Source: Zonotrichia leucophrys gambelii (taxonomy: Eukaryota > Chordata > Aves > Passeriformes > Passerellidae). From it: 64,000 bases of DNA. Positions within the stretch are counted from its first letter, which is position 1; every line of letters starts with the position of its first letter. The stretch spans positions 4,921,001-4,985,000 of the forward strand of contig NC_088188.1 in NCBI RefSeq assembly GCF_028769735.1, written 5' to 3'. The notes under the pieces were generated by a model. The model had not been told where the DNA came from. It saw only the letters and a program-made list of their open reading frames with translations, and ran no database searches. A program made the translations under genes and the position numbers. Shown here piece by piece: positions 13,701-23,902 of the stretch.

Positions 13701-16235
13701 GGATGCACAACTAAGAAGTCAGTTTGTTTATTTCCCATTTTTTTTGTACAGGTGGGCTCATCTGATAACATCTGCAGGTACTTAATGAAGCTGCAATTAT
13801 CTTTGCTCTGTGTAGGGATCCTGGCTAAGCTAGGAATGGCCATTCCTGGTTTTGCCATGTGGTTGTCCTGCTGGCAAGAACAGTGCACCTCAGAGGGTCT
13901 GAAATCTTTATTTAGTGTATCAGATGGGTTTTTATTACATAAATAAGGAGTTCTGCTGGCCTGGGATGATGCAGACATGGTTTTTCCCATGACAAGGGTT
14001 TGTCATGGCATGTTTGGTGTCACCTCAAGCCTTCAGCATTGGGTTTAACACGAGAGCAGGAGGGACAATCTCTGTGGAGCCACTGTCCAGTGGGAAGCTT
14101 TCTAAATTAATCTTTGTTAAAAGTGGTGCTTGATTTTCTGTGCGTATTAGTGAACTGTTACACAAGTCATCCTTCCTTTTTTTCCCTTCTGGAATTTTAG
14201 TGACCAGGCTTTCATTTCATTAGAGTTACCTCCTTCCAAAGCTCCACCTGAATCATTTTTGTTTGAACTAATTTTTTTGTTTCCTTGCAACTCTGCTTTT
14301 TAAAGTTCTGCATAGTTCCTGTTCAATGTCTTTCCTAGCCACTGTTAACTCACTGGTTTATAAATGACACCAGGTTTGTCACATGATGCAGAAAAGCTTA
14401 GTTCACCATGTTAATTTGTAAAGTTAGTTAAAAAAATCCTTCTTCTATTCTGCACAGTGTATGTGTATATATACACACACACTTCCATACATATATATGG
14501 TGCAACAGTTCCTCTCTTTTTAAACAGTTGTGAAGGTCCCCAGGCTGTTTGGATGTGGCTGCACAGGCCCAGAGTAAACCTGTGAGCTTTTTGTTTATTT
14601 GAACTTGGAAGAAACCATAAGAGGATTGCATTAAGACTCAGGCAAATTCCACTGAAAGCAAAGTCCCAGCCCAGTGAGGAGGCTCCTTCCCAGAATCTCT
14701 GTTTTCCCCAGCTTGGGATGAACACACTTTGCACCTTGCCACCACTGCAAGGGGTCGCAGCACCAGCCTCAGAATTCCCCCTCTTCACCCCTTTCCCCAT
14801 GGCTGAGTAGGGATTTTCCACAAAGAAACTCTTGGAATTTCTCCATGGGGTCTGCTGTCCCTTCCCTTGGGATTGTCACATGGCTGCAACTCTTGCAAAA
14901 TTGTCTGAAGTGGTCAAACAGCAAAAATTCTGTCTCTTTTCAAGGAGCCTCTATCAGTGTTTGTTCTGCAGGCCCTGCTTTGGAACCTCTCTGAATTGCA
15001 GTGCCCAGGGTTTTGCTCAGTGTTCGCTCCAAGATGAAATCTGCGCTCACTAAATCAGCCCTTCACAAATGGAATATTTTTTCACTTCTTGCTGGGTGGG
15101 TCCATACACTGAAAAATAGGTCAAGAACAGTAATCTAAATCTACTGCTAATAAATAATTAAAGCTAATGGAATTTGCACAAGATCTGTGAGCTTGAAATA
15201 TTTCTGAAAGTACTGTGGTGTACGTTTTGCTACTGTAAATCAAGATTTTTTATTTATCATTGTGCTAGCTTGAAACATATCTATAAATGTGACTTAAAAA
15301 GGGTGTTTTTTTGTACAGAGAAAACACCGGCATGTTAGTGTATTGAAATAACTAAAAATATCTCAGAAGATTGATATGATTGTGATTCATTCTTTAATGA
15401 TTGGATTTCAAGTAAATACTTCAGCAGCCTTAAGCAATGAGAGGTTTTATATCTCATTAAATCAAAGTGTAAATTGAGCAACAAATTGTTTACTCATATG
15501 ATTTACTTTGCCTTATATTTTAGGAATTAAGTAAGTCATCTAAGCTACTGTATAATACCTGTTTGAACAACTAGCTGGGATTTGAGTTTCATCTCTTGTA
15601 GATTAAAGCAAAGTCGAACTTGCTGGAACTAATTAAATATAAAGACTTAAATGTTTCCTTTAGTACACCCCCAGTCACATGTGCTCAGGATTTCTGGTGG
15701 GAAAAAAAAAAAATTGGAATACTCTGTATTTTTTCATAACACAAAGAAATAATGTTTAAACCTGGTATTTTGCACTGGTTGGTGTCTGAGTGATCCCGAC
15801 CCCTTCACCCATTTCCCCATAGCAGGGTGAAGCATCTGTGCTTGCTGCCTCTCTCTAATTAACCAGCAGAACTGCTTACTCCTAATTATAGTTAACTTGC
15901 TGATTTGTGTGTTTCATGGTGACAAGTTGTGTCCTTGAAGTACACAACAATCAAACACACCTCAGAAGTTGATGCCAGCGTTCTTCCCAAATCCTTCGTG
16001 CTTGGCTGCCTCTCACCTCTCCCCCTTTCAGCTGCATTTATGGGAAGCTCAGCAACATTCTGGAGATAATAGTGGGGTGGATGGAGTGTGCAGAGCCCTG
16101 GCTGTGAGGGATAAACATCCTCCCAGTCCCTAGGAACAGACATCCACCCTCCCAGCACGCTGTCTGAGGGGAGAGGGGCATAAACCTGGCACAGATTGTG
16201 ACAGCAGAGCTCCCCCTCAGCTGTGCTGTTTCTTG

Positions 16236-16365
16236 TCATGGAATGATTTGGGGTGGAGGGGATCTTAAATCTCATCTCACTCCACCCCTGCCATGTGTAG
16301 GGACACCTTCCACTAGCCCAGATTGCTCCAACTCCATCCAGCCCGGCCTTGAACATGAGCAGGAA
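16236..16365 (-). mobile_element. CR1 LINE 3' fragment (reverse orientation)
   Basis: The stretch from TCATGGAATGATTTGGGG through ACACCTTCCACTAGCCCAG to GGCCTTGAACA is the reverse complement of the avian CR1 3' untranslated region. Only the 3' end remains, as is usual for 5'-truncated CR1 copies. It is diverged from the common form, which suggests an older insertion. A minus-strand open frame over it is not a gene. Confidence 0.85.
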
Positions 16366-18356
16366 CGGGAAGTGTTCGGTGTTGATGGAATTGCAAACAC
16401 CCCCCTGCACAGCCAGTACACCCTGGGGGCTGTCTGGAGGTTATTCTGTGTTGGGTTTTTTATTTTTCTTTCATTTTTAAAGTTCTTACAAGAAAGAATG
16501 TGGGGTCAGGCTGTCCAGCCCCTGCCTGTTCAGTGCTTTATTCCACGTGGGCAGACAGGGAAGGGACACAGAGGGGAAGGGGAATCCACAGCATCTCCCA
16601 TGATGAGGCTGCTCCAGAATGGTTTGTGACAGCTGAACTGGTGATGTCACCCACGGGCTGTTCCTCATTAGGATCCCTGTGCCAGACACAGGGACATTCC
16701 CCAGCCCCTGCCTGGCTCCAGCAGACAAAATGCACAACAATTGGTGGGAAATGTGGCCAGGGAGCCCCACGCTGGAATGTTCACCCAGGGTTTGGGCTGG
16801 GCTCTTTCACAGGAGCACAGTGCTGGTGCAGATGATAAAGGTGTGTGGGTCAAGCTCAGCTCTGCTGGGCCAATTTATCAAACTGGGGTCAGAGGGCTCT
16901 TGTTGTGACATTTAGAGATAAGCATTTGGGAGGGAAATGAGATGGAGCAGCCTGTGAGGAGATCAGAGGGTGCTTGTGCAGCTTCAGACCTCAAGTAAAT
17001 TACAAATACAGCATTGGTAGCCTGGCCATTGCTGTGTCCTTTGTACTGTACACAGGGTATTAAGATCTAGATAAATAATGTAGTTTAGTTGTCAGAAAGA
17101 CACATTTGTTGCCCAGGATTGTAACACAGATTTATTCTTGGTTTATTTTCCGTGGAGTTATTTTTAATGAGAATGGAAAGGGAGTTAAAAATTATGTGGA
17201 TTCAGATTTCATTGTTTAGCTACTTGATCAAAATATAAACTCATTGTTTTTACTCTTGTAAAGAGGAAATGCTATATTAGCTTTCAGCCATCAGATTTGA
17301 TTCAGATAATGATACAGCATCCTCATTCATGGGCTCTTCATCAGATACTGAGTTTGTCTCTGATAGAGCCCTTTTCAGAAAACTGCTCTACCCCTGATAA
17401 ATCATCCACAGAGAAAGAATGCATGTATTTAGATGGCACAGAAAAGTAGGCTAATAATGGGATTGTATTCCTATACTCAAATATTTCAGTGTGTTTGTGC
17501 TGATAAATTACAATTTGTTTTAATGCTCAGTTGCATGGACCCTTTTCAGCTGTTCAGCTTGGCTGCAGTGTTTTGGTAGCTCTGTGAGGGCTGGAGCCTG
17601 GATGCTTTTCCTGTTTTGATCACAGCCCAGGCAGTAAAGGCCACTACACTTTAAACAGATAATAAATCACCCAGTGTCCTTGCTAACCAACACTGCAGAT
17701 TCCCCTGGGTCTGAGCTGAACGTCCTTCTTCCTGTTCAATTTAGTGTAAAGAAGGTAAAATTCTGTTTGAAGTTCAGTGTAATATTTTGAGACAAAGTCT
17801 GATGAGAAATTTTTCCAAACTGCCAAAAATAAATCTCCCCAGCAGAGCTGTGACTCGAGGCATATGTATTCTTGACTTCTGTCTGTTTATTTTTATTTCC
17901 CTTTGGTTGTGAGCTGTCTCAAGTTTTGATGTTGTTTTGCTGAGGAAGGAATTATAAAAGTACCCTATAAACTCTTTCCTATAAACTCTTTCCAAGGGCA
18001 AGGCAGGAAAAGAGGGGAGAAAAGAAAAACTGGTGTGAAAAAGGTGTTTATGCCTTTTGCTGTGGTGTGTGCCATTTACCCACTCACCTGCATGGGGCTG
18101 AGTGTAAAACACTGCCTCACATTGCTGCAGTTCCCTTTCCTGGCCTGTTTGCTCTGCCAAGGGAATGGCAGTGGGATGCTCTGTCTCAATTGTTCAGCTG
18201 CAACAAATTTCAGGTTATTGTGAGGATTTTGAGTTGTCAAAGCATTTACCCCATTCAGGTGTGTGCTCTGATGTGTCCTGGGATTGCCCCAAATGGATTG
18301 CAGTGGGATAAACCATTGCTTGCCATGGAGCTGAATCACCCTGAGCTGCCTTCTTC

Positions 18357-18435
18357 TCCATCAGGAAATATTTTAAAAGTAGTTTTACCCCAGTCCTCCA
18401 TCAGGAAATATTTTAAAATCAGTTTTACCCCCAGC
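18357..18435. repeat. 40-bp direct tandem duplication
   Basis: TCCATCAGGAAATATTTTAA occurs at 18357 and again 40 bases later, each followed by a near-identical AGTTTTACCCC end. There are only two copies, so this is a local duplication rather than a satellite. Confidence 0.9.
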
Positions 18436-21030
18436 ACAAGCTGCTGTCTGAATCAAGCACATGTTTTCACATAATGGCATGAATTTTGCTTGGTAACCTT
18501 CTGATTGCTGGGATTAGTGTTTAGCATCCTGAATTTGCTAAATCAATTCACTTCAAAAGTTTTCTCCCTTTTTATTTCTGTTTTTATGGCTTTGGGATGC
18601 TCCTTCTGTTCCTCTCCACCCTGCTTCTCTCCCTCTGTGCTGCTACAAACAGCCAACAACAACACCCCTCATTATTCAAGATGAATATGAAGGTGAAGTC
18701 CTGACATAGTTTATATCCTGAAATAAAAAGTGCTGCAAATCCTGTCTTTCAGAAGTCAGGATGTGCCAGAGGAGGCAGTTAAATAGCAGGATCTTGGCTA
18801 GAGCTTGCCATGGCCACAGGAGCAAGGATGACATTCTCCTGCCTCTGGATCTGGGATTACATCTCCTCTATTTCTGCCTTCACTTCTGACATCACTTTTC
18901 TGGCTGGTGCCAAACAAGTCAGTAAATTCAGAGGCAATATCAGGGACAAAAGCCCTAAACCCAGTGATTTTCAACCAGCTGAAATTTTTATTTCAAGAAA
19001 AGTTGCTTTGCTTGGATGATATAATTTTTCCTGATTTTATAAAGGGTGCCAGTATCCAGACTGTAAATCTAATTCTGTTTGTAATTTCACTGGGCACTAA
19101 AACTGCCTCTGCCAGATTTTGGCCTTGAATGTGGGCATTTATTTTGCCATCAGTGGTTATTGTTACTTTTTTCAATGTCAGCATCATCAGGTTACAAAGA
19201 AAACATGTTCCAAATCGTGCACACCCCTCAGGTCTCCCTGGGAAGGCAGGGAGTGGGGAAAAGCTGCTCAACCTGCCAGTTTGCTTTGGTAGAAGTGTAA
19301 TTTGTGGATGTTTCTGATCCACAAGGACAGTGTCCAACCTTCTTGTGTCCCAAAACAGGCAGCAGGATTTATCAGGACACATTGGGGTGACTTGGCTTGG
19401 CCTAAGAACAGAAGCACAGTTTGGTTCAGCCCAAAGAGGCAGCTCAGAAAGCTGCAATATTATCCTTGACTTGATGGGGATTAAGCTGTATTTTAGTGCA
19501 ATAACCATGTCACAAGTGAAATTTGACTGATCATTTGTCTTTGATAGCTTCATTTGCCTTGGGCCCCCTAAGCCATTTCTCAGGGAGTGGGAGAACTCCT
19601 GATACTCCAACTCTCTGCATGACTTGTCATTTAAATGACAAAAATCACTTCTCTCAAAAGCCTACTTTTCCTTCAGGAAAATCAGATTAAACCCAAGGCT
19701 CAGAGTGTTTTGGTGAGTGGTTTAACATCCAATATGTTGCATGACTGTAGATGTGTAAGTAAATGCGTTGGAAAAGAGAATTCCCAACTTTTTAAGGTCA
19801 CCTTCTTTTCTGAAAAGCTTGAGGCCTCAACAGACCCTTTTGTATATAGAAAAAATGCTTCAAAGATGTCTTTGTGACCCCTTGCATGAGGTTCAGGCAG
19901 CTCAGGGACTTTGGCCTGGGTGCAGGGAGGAAGATTTCATGGTGACTGTTCCAGTTGTGGGCAGTATATGGAGTTGTCCACAGTCTGACCAAATCTCACC
20001 TGGCCTTAAAAATGGGTGTTTAGCACTCATTTAACACAGTTCTGCTCAGCTGAGCCTTGGAAATCTCCACCAATGGGAAATCCCCCCAGTGCTGCCCTCC
20101 CAGGTGATGCAGCTTCAGGTTATTGCTTTAATCCTCTTCCAGATTCATTTCCAGCTGGAAGTGCACCACGAAGTGGCTGCTTGTGCCTTGTCAGTGGCAA
20201 AAGCAGGAATGCAGCATCTTGGCTGTGCATGACTAACAGTGGCCTCTGCAAAGTTACTGGATTTTATTCTTCAGGCACACACATAATAAGAATTATTGAA
20301 TTTGTAAGTGAATTAGACCCAAACCAGCTTAGAGGTGAAGCCATAGAAAATTTTATGTACAATGTACATTTTTTGTCCTAAATTATCTCTGCTGCTAAGT
20401 AAAAACATGCTATAAACCTTTAGAGTGATTTTGTGGGCAGTATTTTAATGAATTTTGTAGCACTGAGTGTGTTGTAATTTGGAAGAAGAAATGTTGAGTT
20501 ATACAGAAACCAACAAATAATACTTGTCATCTTCAATGAGCTCCAGTTCTCTGATGACTAAAGCCAGAGCACTCTGAGGAAAATAATAAATAAACCAGAG
20601 ATTTTTCAAAATGGCAACACTTGTAGTTGAAATGATGGTCCAGAATCATCTTCCTTTGAGCCTGGCTTCCATTTGTGGGAATTTCCTTGGCATAAATTCA
20701 GAGGTGTTGCTGCTGTGGAGGTAGATAGAGACATTTACTGCTAATCTGATTAATGTTTCAGCTGAATTAGGGGACTGAAGGCATTCAGACCACTAATTGT
20801 GAAGTGCTTAGCCAGCCCCACACAGTTTGGATGCACATGCAGGTGCGTGTCAAACTGGAAATTCACACCTGCTCAAAGTGAACTCCAGGTATAATTCTAT
20901 TTTCATCAAATCTCCCACAAAACACAGAACTGAAGTAACACTTGAGAACTGAAAATAACATCAGGAAAAACATGATGCTGACTTGTCCCTTCCAGTGTTT
21001 CTGATGGCATATCCTACTTGTGTCTTCCAG

Positions 21031-21078
21031 GACCTGCGCAAACAGGTAGCTCCATTGCTGAAGAGTTTCCAGGGAGAG
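21031..21078 (+). CDS. CUX1: CUX1/CASP coding exon (human exon 3 equivalent), 48 nt
   Basis: Sixteen codons read DLRKQVAPLLKSFQGE, which I recognise as part of the N-terminal region common to CUX1 (a nuclear homeodomain transcription factor) and CASP (a Golgi coiled-coil membrane protein made by alternative splicing). In the human protein as I recall it this is about residues 59-74, inside the stretch described as autoinhibitory for DNA binding by full-length CUX1. The exon begins after a pyrimidine-rich TGTCTTCCAG acceptor and ends at GAG|GTAAGA, a strong donor. Both ends are in phase 0, so skipping it would remove exactly 16 residues without a frameshift. It is too short to stand out as an open frame; identification rests on the peptide match and the fit to the next exon, which begins with the expected IDAL. 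Confidence 0.96.
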
Positions 21079-21234
21079 GTAAGAGCTGCTTCTGCTTCTT
21101 ATCATGTCTTCAGTGCTGCTTCACATGAGCCTGGTGTGGCCACAGAGCCCTCAGGGCTCAGCCCTTTGCATTCTGTGTGTACAGGGAATGGCAGCACCCG
21201 AAGGGAGCCTGAAGATGGAGAGGGAGGTTTTACA

Positions 21235-21455
21235 AGAGCACAAAGTGACAGGACAAGGGGGGTGGCTTCAAACTGACAGAGAATAGGTTTAGATTGGATA
21301 TTGGGAAGAAATTCCTTCTTGTGAGGGTGAGATTGGATATTGGGAAGAAATTTTTTCCTGTGAGGGTGGGGAGGCCCTGGCACATGTTGTCCAGACAAGC
21401 TGTGGCTGCCTCATCCCTGAGAGTGTGTAAAACCAGGTTGGATGGGACTCTGAGC
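21235..21455 (+). mobile_element. CR1 LINE 3' fragment, upstream half (split by LTR)
   Basis: The run from about GTGACAGGACAAGGGG through TTTAGATTGGATATTGGGAA and GGTTGGATGGGACTCTGAGC is CR1 3'-region sequence in + orientation. Its continuation (AACCTGGGATAG) is found only after 21764, so the element was split by a later LTR insertion. It contains a private 39-bp tandem duplication (21291-21329 and 21330-21368). The 5' boundary is approximate. Confidence 0.88.
21291..21368 (+). repeat. 39-bp tandem duplication inside CR1
   Basis: Two adjacent 39-bp units each begin AGATTGGATATTGGGAAGAA and end GTGAGGGTG. The second carries TTTTTTCC where the first has TTCCTTCTT. Other CR1 copies in this window, such as the one at 43.3 kb, have this segment once, so the duplication is specific to this copy. 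Confidence 0.92.
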
Positions 21456-21764
21456 TACAGGGGGATAGGATATAACAAAATAGTGTAGAAAGTAATCTTA
21501 CGCCTAAGGAGTTGCAGCTGGGTCAATTATCAAAGATTAGGAGCAGGCCTGACTTGAACAGGCCACAGCTGTACTCAATGAGATGAAGATGCTATAAAAG
21601 AGTGGGGTGGGTGGTTGGGAAGTGAACTGGGGTCATTTGGCTGCTTTGTGAAGAAGATGAAAGAGTCAGTGCTCTGAGGAGATGCCCATGAGAAACACCA
21701 AGAAGGTATGAAACTTTTGTGATAGGAGACAACAGTGTGGAACCCCTGCAATGGGCTGACAACA
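21456..21764 (+). mobile_element. Solo endogenous retrovirus LTR, ERVK-like, with 6-bp target-site duplication
   Basis: A 309-bp block sits precisely inside a CR1 copy and is flanked on both sides by CTGAGC (21450-21455 and 21765-21770). Removing the block and one CTGAGC restores uninterrupted CR1 sequence. A 6-bp target duplication is typical of ERVK-type (class II) integrations. The block has a TATAAAAG box at 21593-21600, which sets the + orientation, and ends in ACA. Its first two bases are TA rather than TG, probably a later mutation. No internal retroviral sequence or second LTR is present, so this is a solo LTR left by recombination. It resembles LTR families I associate with songbirds, but I cannot name the subfamily. 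Confidence 0.85.
21593..21600 (+). promoter_or_regulatory. TATA box of the solo LTR promoter
   Basis: TATAAAAG lies roughly 140 bases into the LTR, the usual place for the U3 core promoter. Its activity today is unknown; it would point in the same direction as CUX1. Confidence 0.55.
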
Positions 21765-21866
21765 CTGAGCAACCTGGGATAGAGGAAAATGTCCCTTCCC
21801 ATGGCAGTGGTGTGGAACAAGATGGTCCTTAAGGTCCCTTCCAACCCAGGCCATTCTGTGATTCAG
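21765..21866 (+). mobile_element. CR1 LINE 3' end, downstream half (split by LTR)
   Basis: Continues the CR1 interrupted at 21455: CTGAGCAACCTGGGATAG, then GGTCCTTAAGGTCCCTTCC and CAACCCAGGCCATTCTGTG, which is the typical CR1 3' terminus. The terminal ATTCTGTGATTC lies near 21854-21865. Confidence 0.9.
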
Positions 21867-23776
21867 GGTTTGTGCTGGACAATCTAAACTGGTGATTTTG
21901 CTCTGAGTCCCCTGAGCCTCTGTCACTGTGGCCTATCCAGCTCACTGGGCCTCACTGACCCGACAGCTTGAGCTGTTAAAGAATGCAGTGTAGTGCCCTC
22001 ATAAAACACTGAAACACTGCAAATTGTTCTCCTTACAAAGCATTTCAGCTGTAAAACATTGTATTGCAGAGGGCTGAGGGAAAGCCTTGGGTTGGCAGGG
22101 GTTTTTGTGAGAGGCTGCAGAGGCTCCAGCCCCACTGGTGGCTCCCACTTGGGTTTCTCCTCACAGCACACACCAGCAGAGAGCTCATGAGTTTAAAAGC
22201 CAACTGTTGTTATTCTGAAGGGTTTCTACAGGCAAAGGCAGCTGGGCCAATTAGACTTTTCCATTTTTGCTGTGGCCAGATGGGAGCCGTGGTTGTGCTG
22301 CTCAGAAAGCATCAGGGAAGGAGGGTGGAAATTAAATTTGTCCTTGTAAAGCTCCGTGCCTGCCTGAGGTGCTGGATGGAGGCTTGAGCTCACACTGGTA
22401 CACATTACACAGCTCTGCCCCTCAAGAATTGTGTTCCAGCACTTCCTCAGCCCATGAGCTGTTCACTGAGTTTAGATTGTGGCAGTTCCATCAGCACAGG
22501 GAAGTTCAGAGCATGTTTGCAGGATAGGGATTTAAGTGCTCAACTCCCCTTGGTGAGGCTTGCAATCCTGATCACCTCTACATCCTGCTAAATCTGTGTC
22601 CCAACCAGGAATAATCCCTCATTTAAAGGCAGCATGGTACTTTTTGTTTTACAACCTGATTTCCCAAGTATTGCTAGAAATAAATAAATAAACAGGATAA
22701 CTTTGTCCTTGATACATCCAACAGACATTTGTGAGAACAAAGAATGACTTGTGTGAGTCCGTTTGCCAATGGAAATTTACACTTTAAAATTGCTCTGAGT
22801 GCATTGCAGTGCTCTCAGAACCTTTTCACTTCAGTTTCAAGCTTGCAATGCACTGACTGAAAAGTGCATGTGTGCTTTCAGCACTGTTCTTTAATGAAGG
22901 GAATGTCTGAGGATCAAGTAAAAAGCATAAATTTAAATTTGGCTACCGTGAAGGAGATTCTTCCATTAGATCTTCTCTGGTGGAGACAGCTCCCTGTTAC
23001 CTTGGCATGGCTCACACACGCTCCTCTCCTGTAGTTTTGCTTCTCTGATATAAAAGTGAAGTTTATTTTGGTATAAATTCAACCCCGCCAGAGTAAAATT
23101 TGTTGTTGTAATCCCCTGTTACGTAAATGAAGCACAAATACATGAAAAGATTGTGCTGCTGAATCTCTGAGCTGGTGATTCCAGTCTCCCTAATCGAGAC
23201 AGGGTTTCAGAAACCTAAAAAACCTGAACTAATCATGATTGACTACATAAATGCACCACATTAAACTGTGAATTATGGTATTTGATTATAGATGTAATTA
23301 CTGTATCTTGTTTTGGAGACAAATCAAAATACCAAGGAGATGAGCCTGTTCTGTTGAGTTATATTTGATTGTTCAGGATATAGATCTGGTTTCTGGTTGT
23401 TGTTAAGGCTGACTTTCTAAAACATCAGGAGATAACTGCTCTGGGTATCTCAAAAACAGGTTTTGTTGAGCAAATAGGCTTCTCTCCATTTCAAATCCCC
23501 AGGAGATGCCTCAATTGCTGTCCCTTGAGAGGCTCAGGGAGCAGCACTGCTGGGAACAGCCACTGACCTCAGCAGCCCCCTGGGATTGCCTGGCAATAAT
23601 TTATTACCTGGCAATAATTTATTATCTGGCAGGTGATATTTAATGTCCTGAGAGGAGCTGGCAAAGGGACCTTTGTGTCACACAGTACCTGTGGGATGGG
23701 ATGTGAGCAGGGAGGAGGAGTAGAGCAAGAGGTTCCCCTATTTTGCTACACACACATCAGTTTTCAGCCCCAGATT

Positions 23777-23902
23777 TGTCCCTGGAAGTGTCCAAGGCCA
23801 GGCTGGATGGGATTGTCAGTAACCTGCTCTGGTGGAAGGTGCACAAGGGAGCTGGAACAGGATGGGCTTTAAGATCCCTTCCAACCCAAATCTTTCACTG
23901 AT
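23777..23902 (+). mobile_element. CR1 LINE 3' fragment
   Basis: GTCCCTGGAAGTGTCCAAGG through GGAACAGGATGGGCTTTAAG to CCCTTCCAACCCAAATC is the 3' end of a CR1 element in + orientation, truncated at its 5' side. A T-rich stretch follows the end. Confidence 0.88.

Larger units (their letters stand above)
1..21030 (+). other. CUX1: CUX1 intron 2 (3' part, 5' end outside window)
   Basis: About 21 kb without any recognisable exon, RNA gene or promoter. By inference it is the 3' portion of the intron before the DLRKQ exon; the preceding exon (RELDATATVLANRQ region in human) was looked for and not seen. Content that can be named is an AT-dinucleotide-rich tract near 2.0-2.35 kb, a polypyrimidine microsatellite near 3.4-3.6 kb, a 27-bp triplication near 4.7 kb, a reversed CR1 3' end near 16.3 kb and a 40-bp duplication near 18.4 kb. 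The rest is AT-leaning single-copy-looking sequence. The open frames in it lack recognisable protein character. The intron ends in a normal acceptor at TGTCTTCCAG. Confidence 0.85.

Noticed and set aside
15892..16410. 172-codon minus-strand open frame
   Set aside because: Part of it covers the CR1 3' untranslated region at 16236-16365, which does not encode protein; the rest has no recognisable domain.
18993..19610. 205-codon open frame on the minus strand
   Set aside because: No family resemblance and no codon or domain pattern; consistent with chance in intronic sequence.
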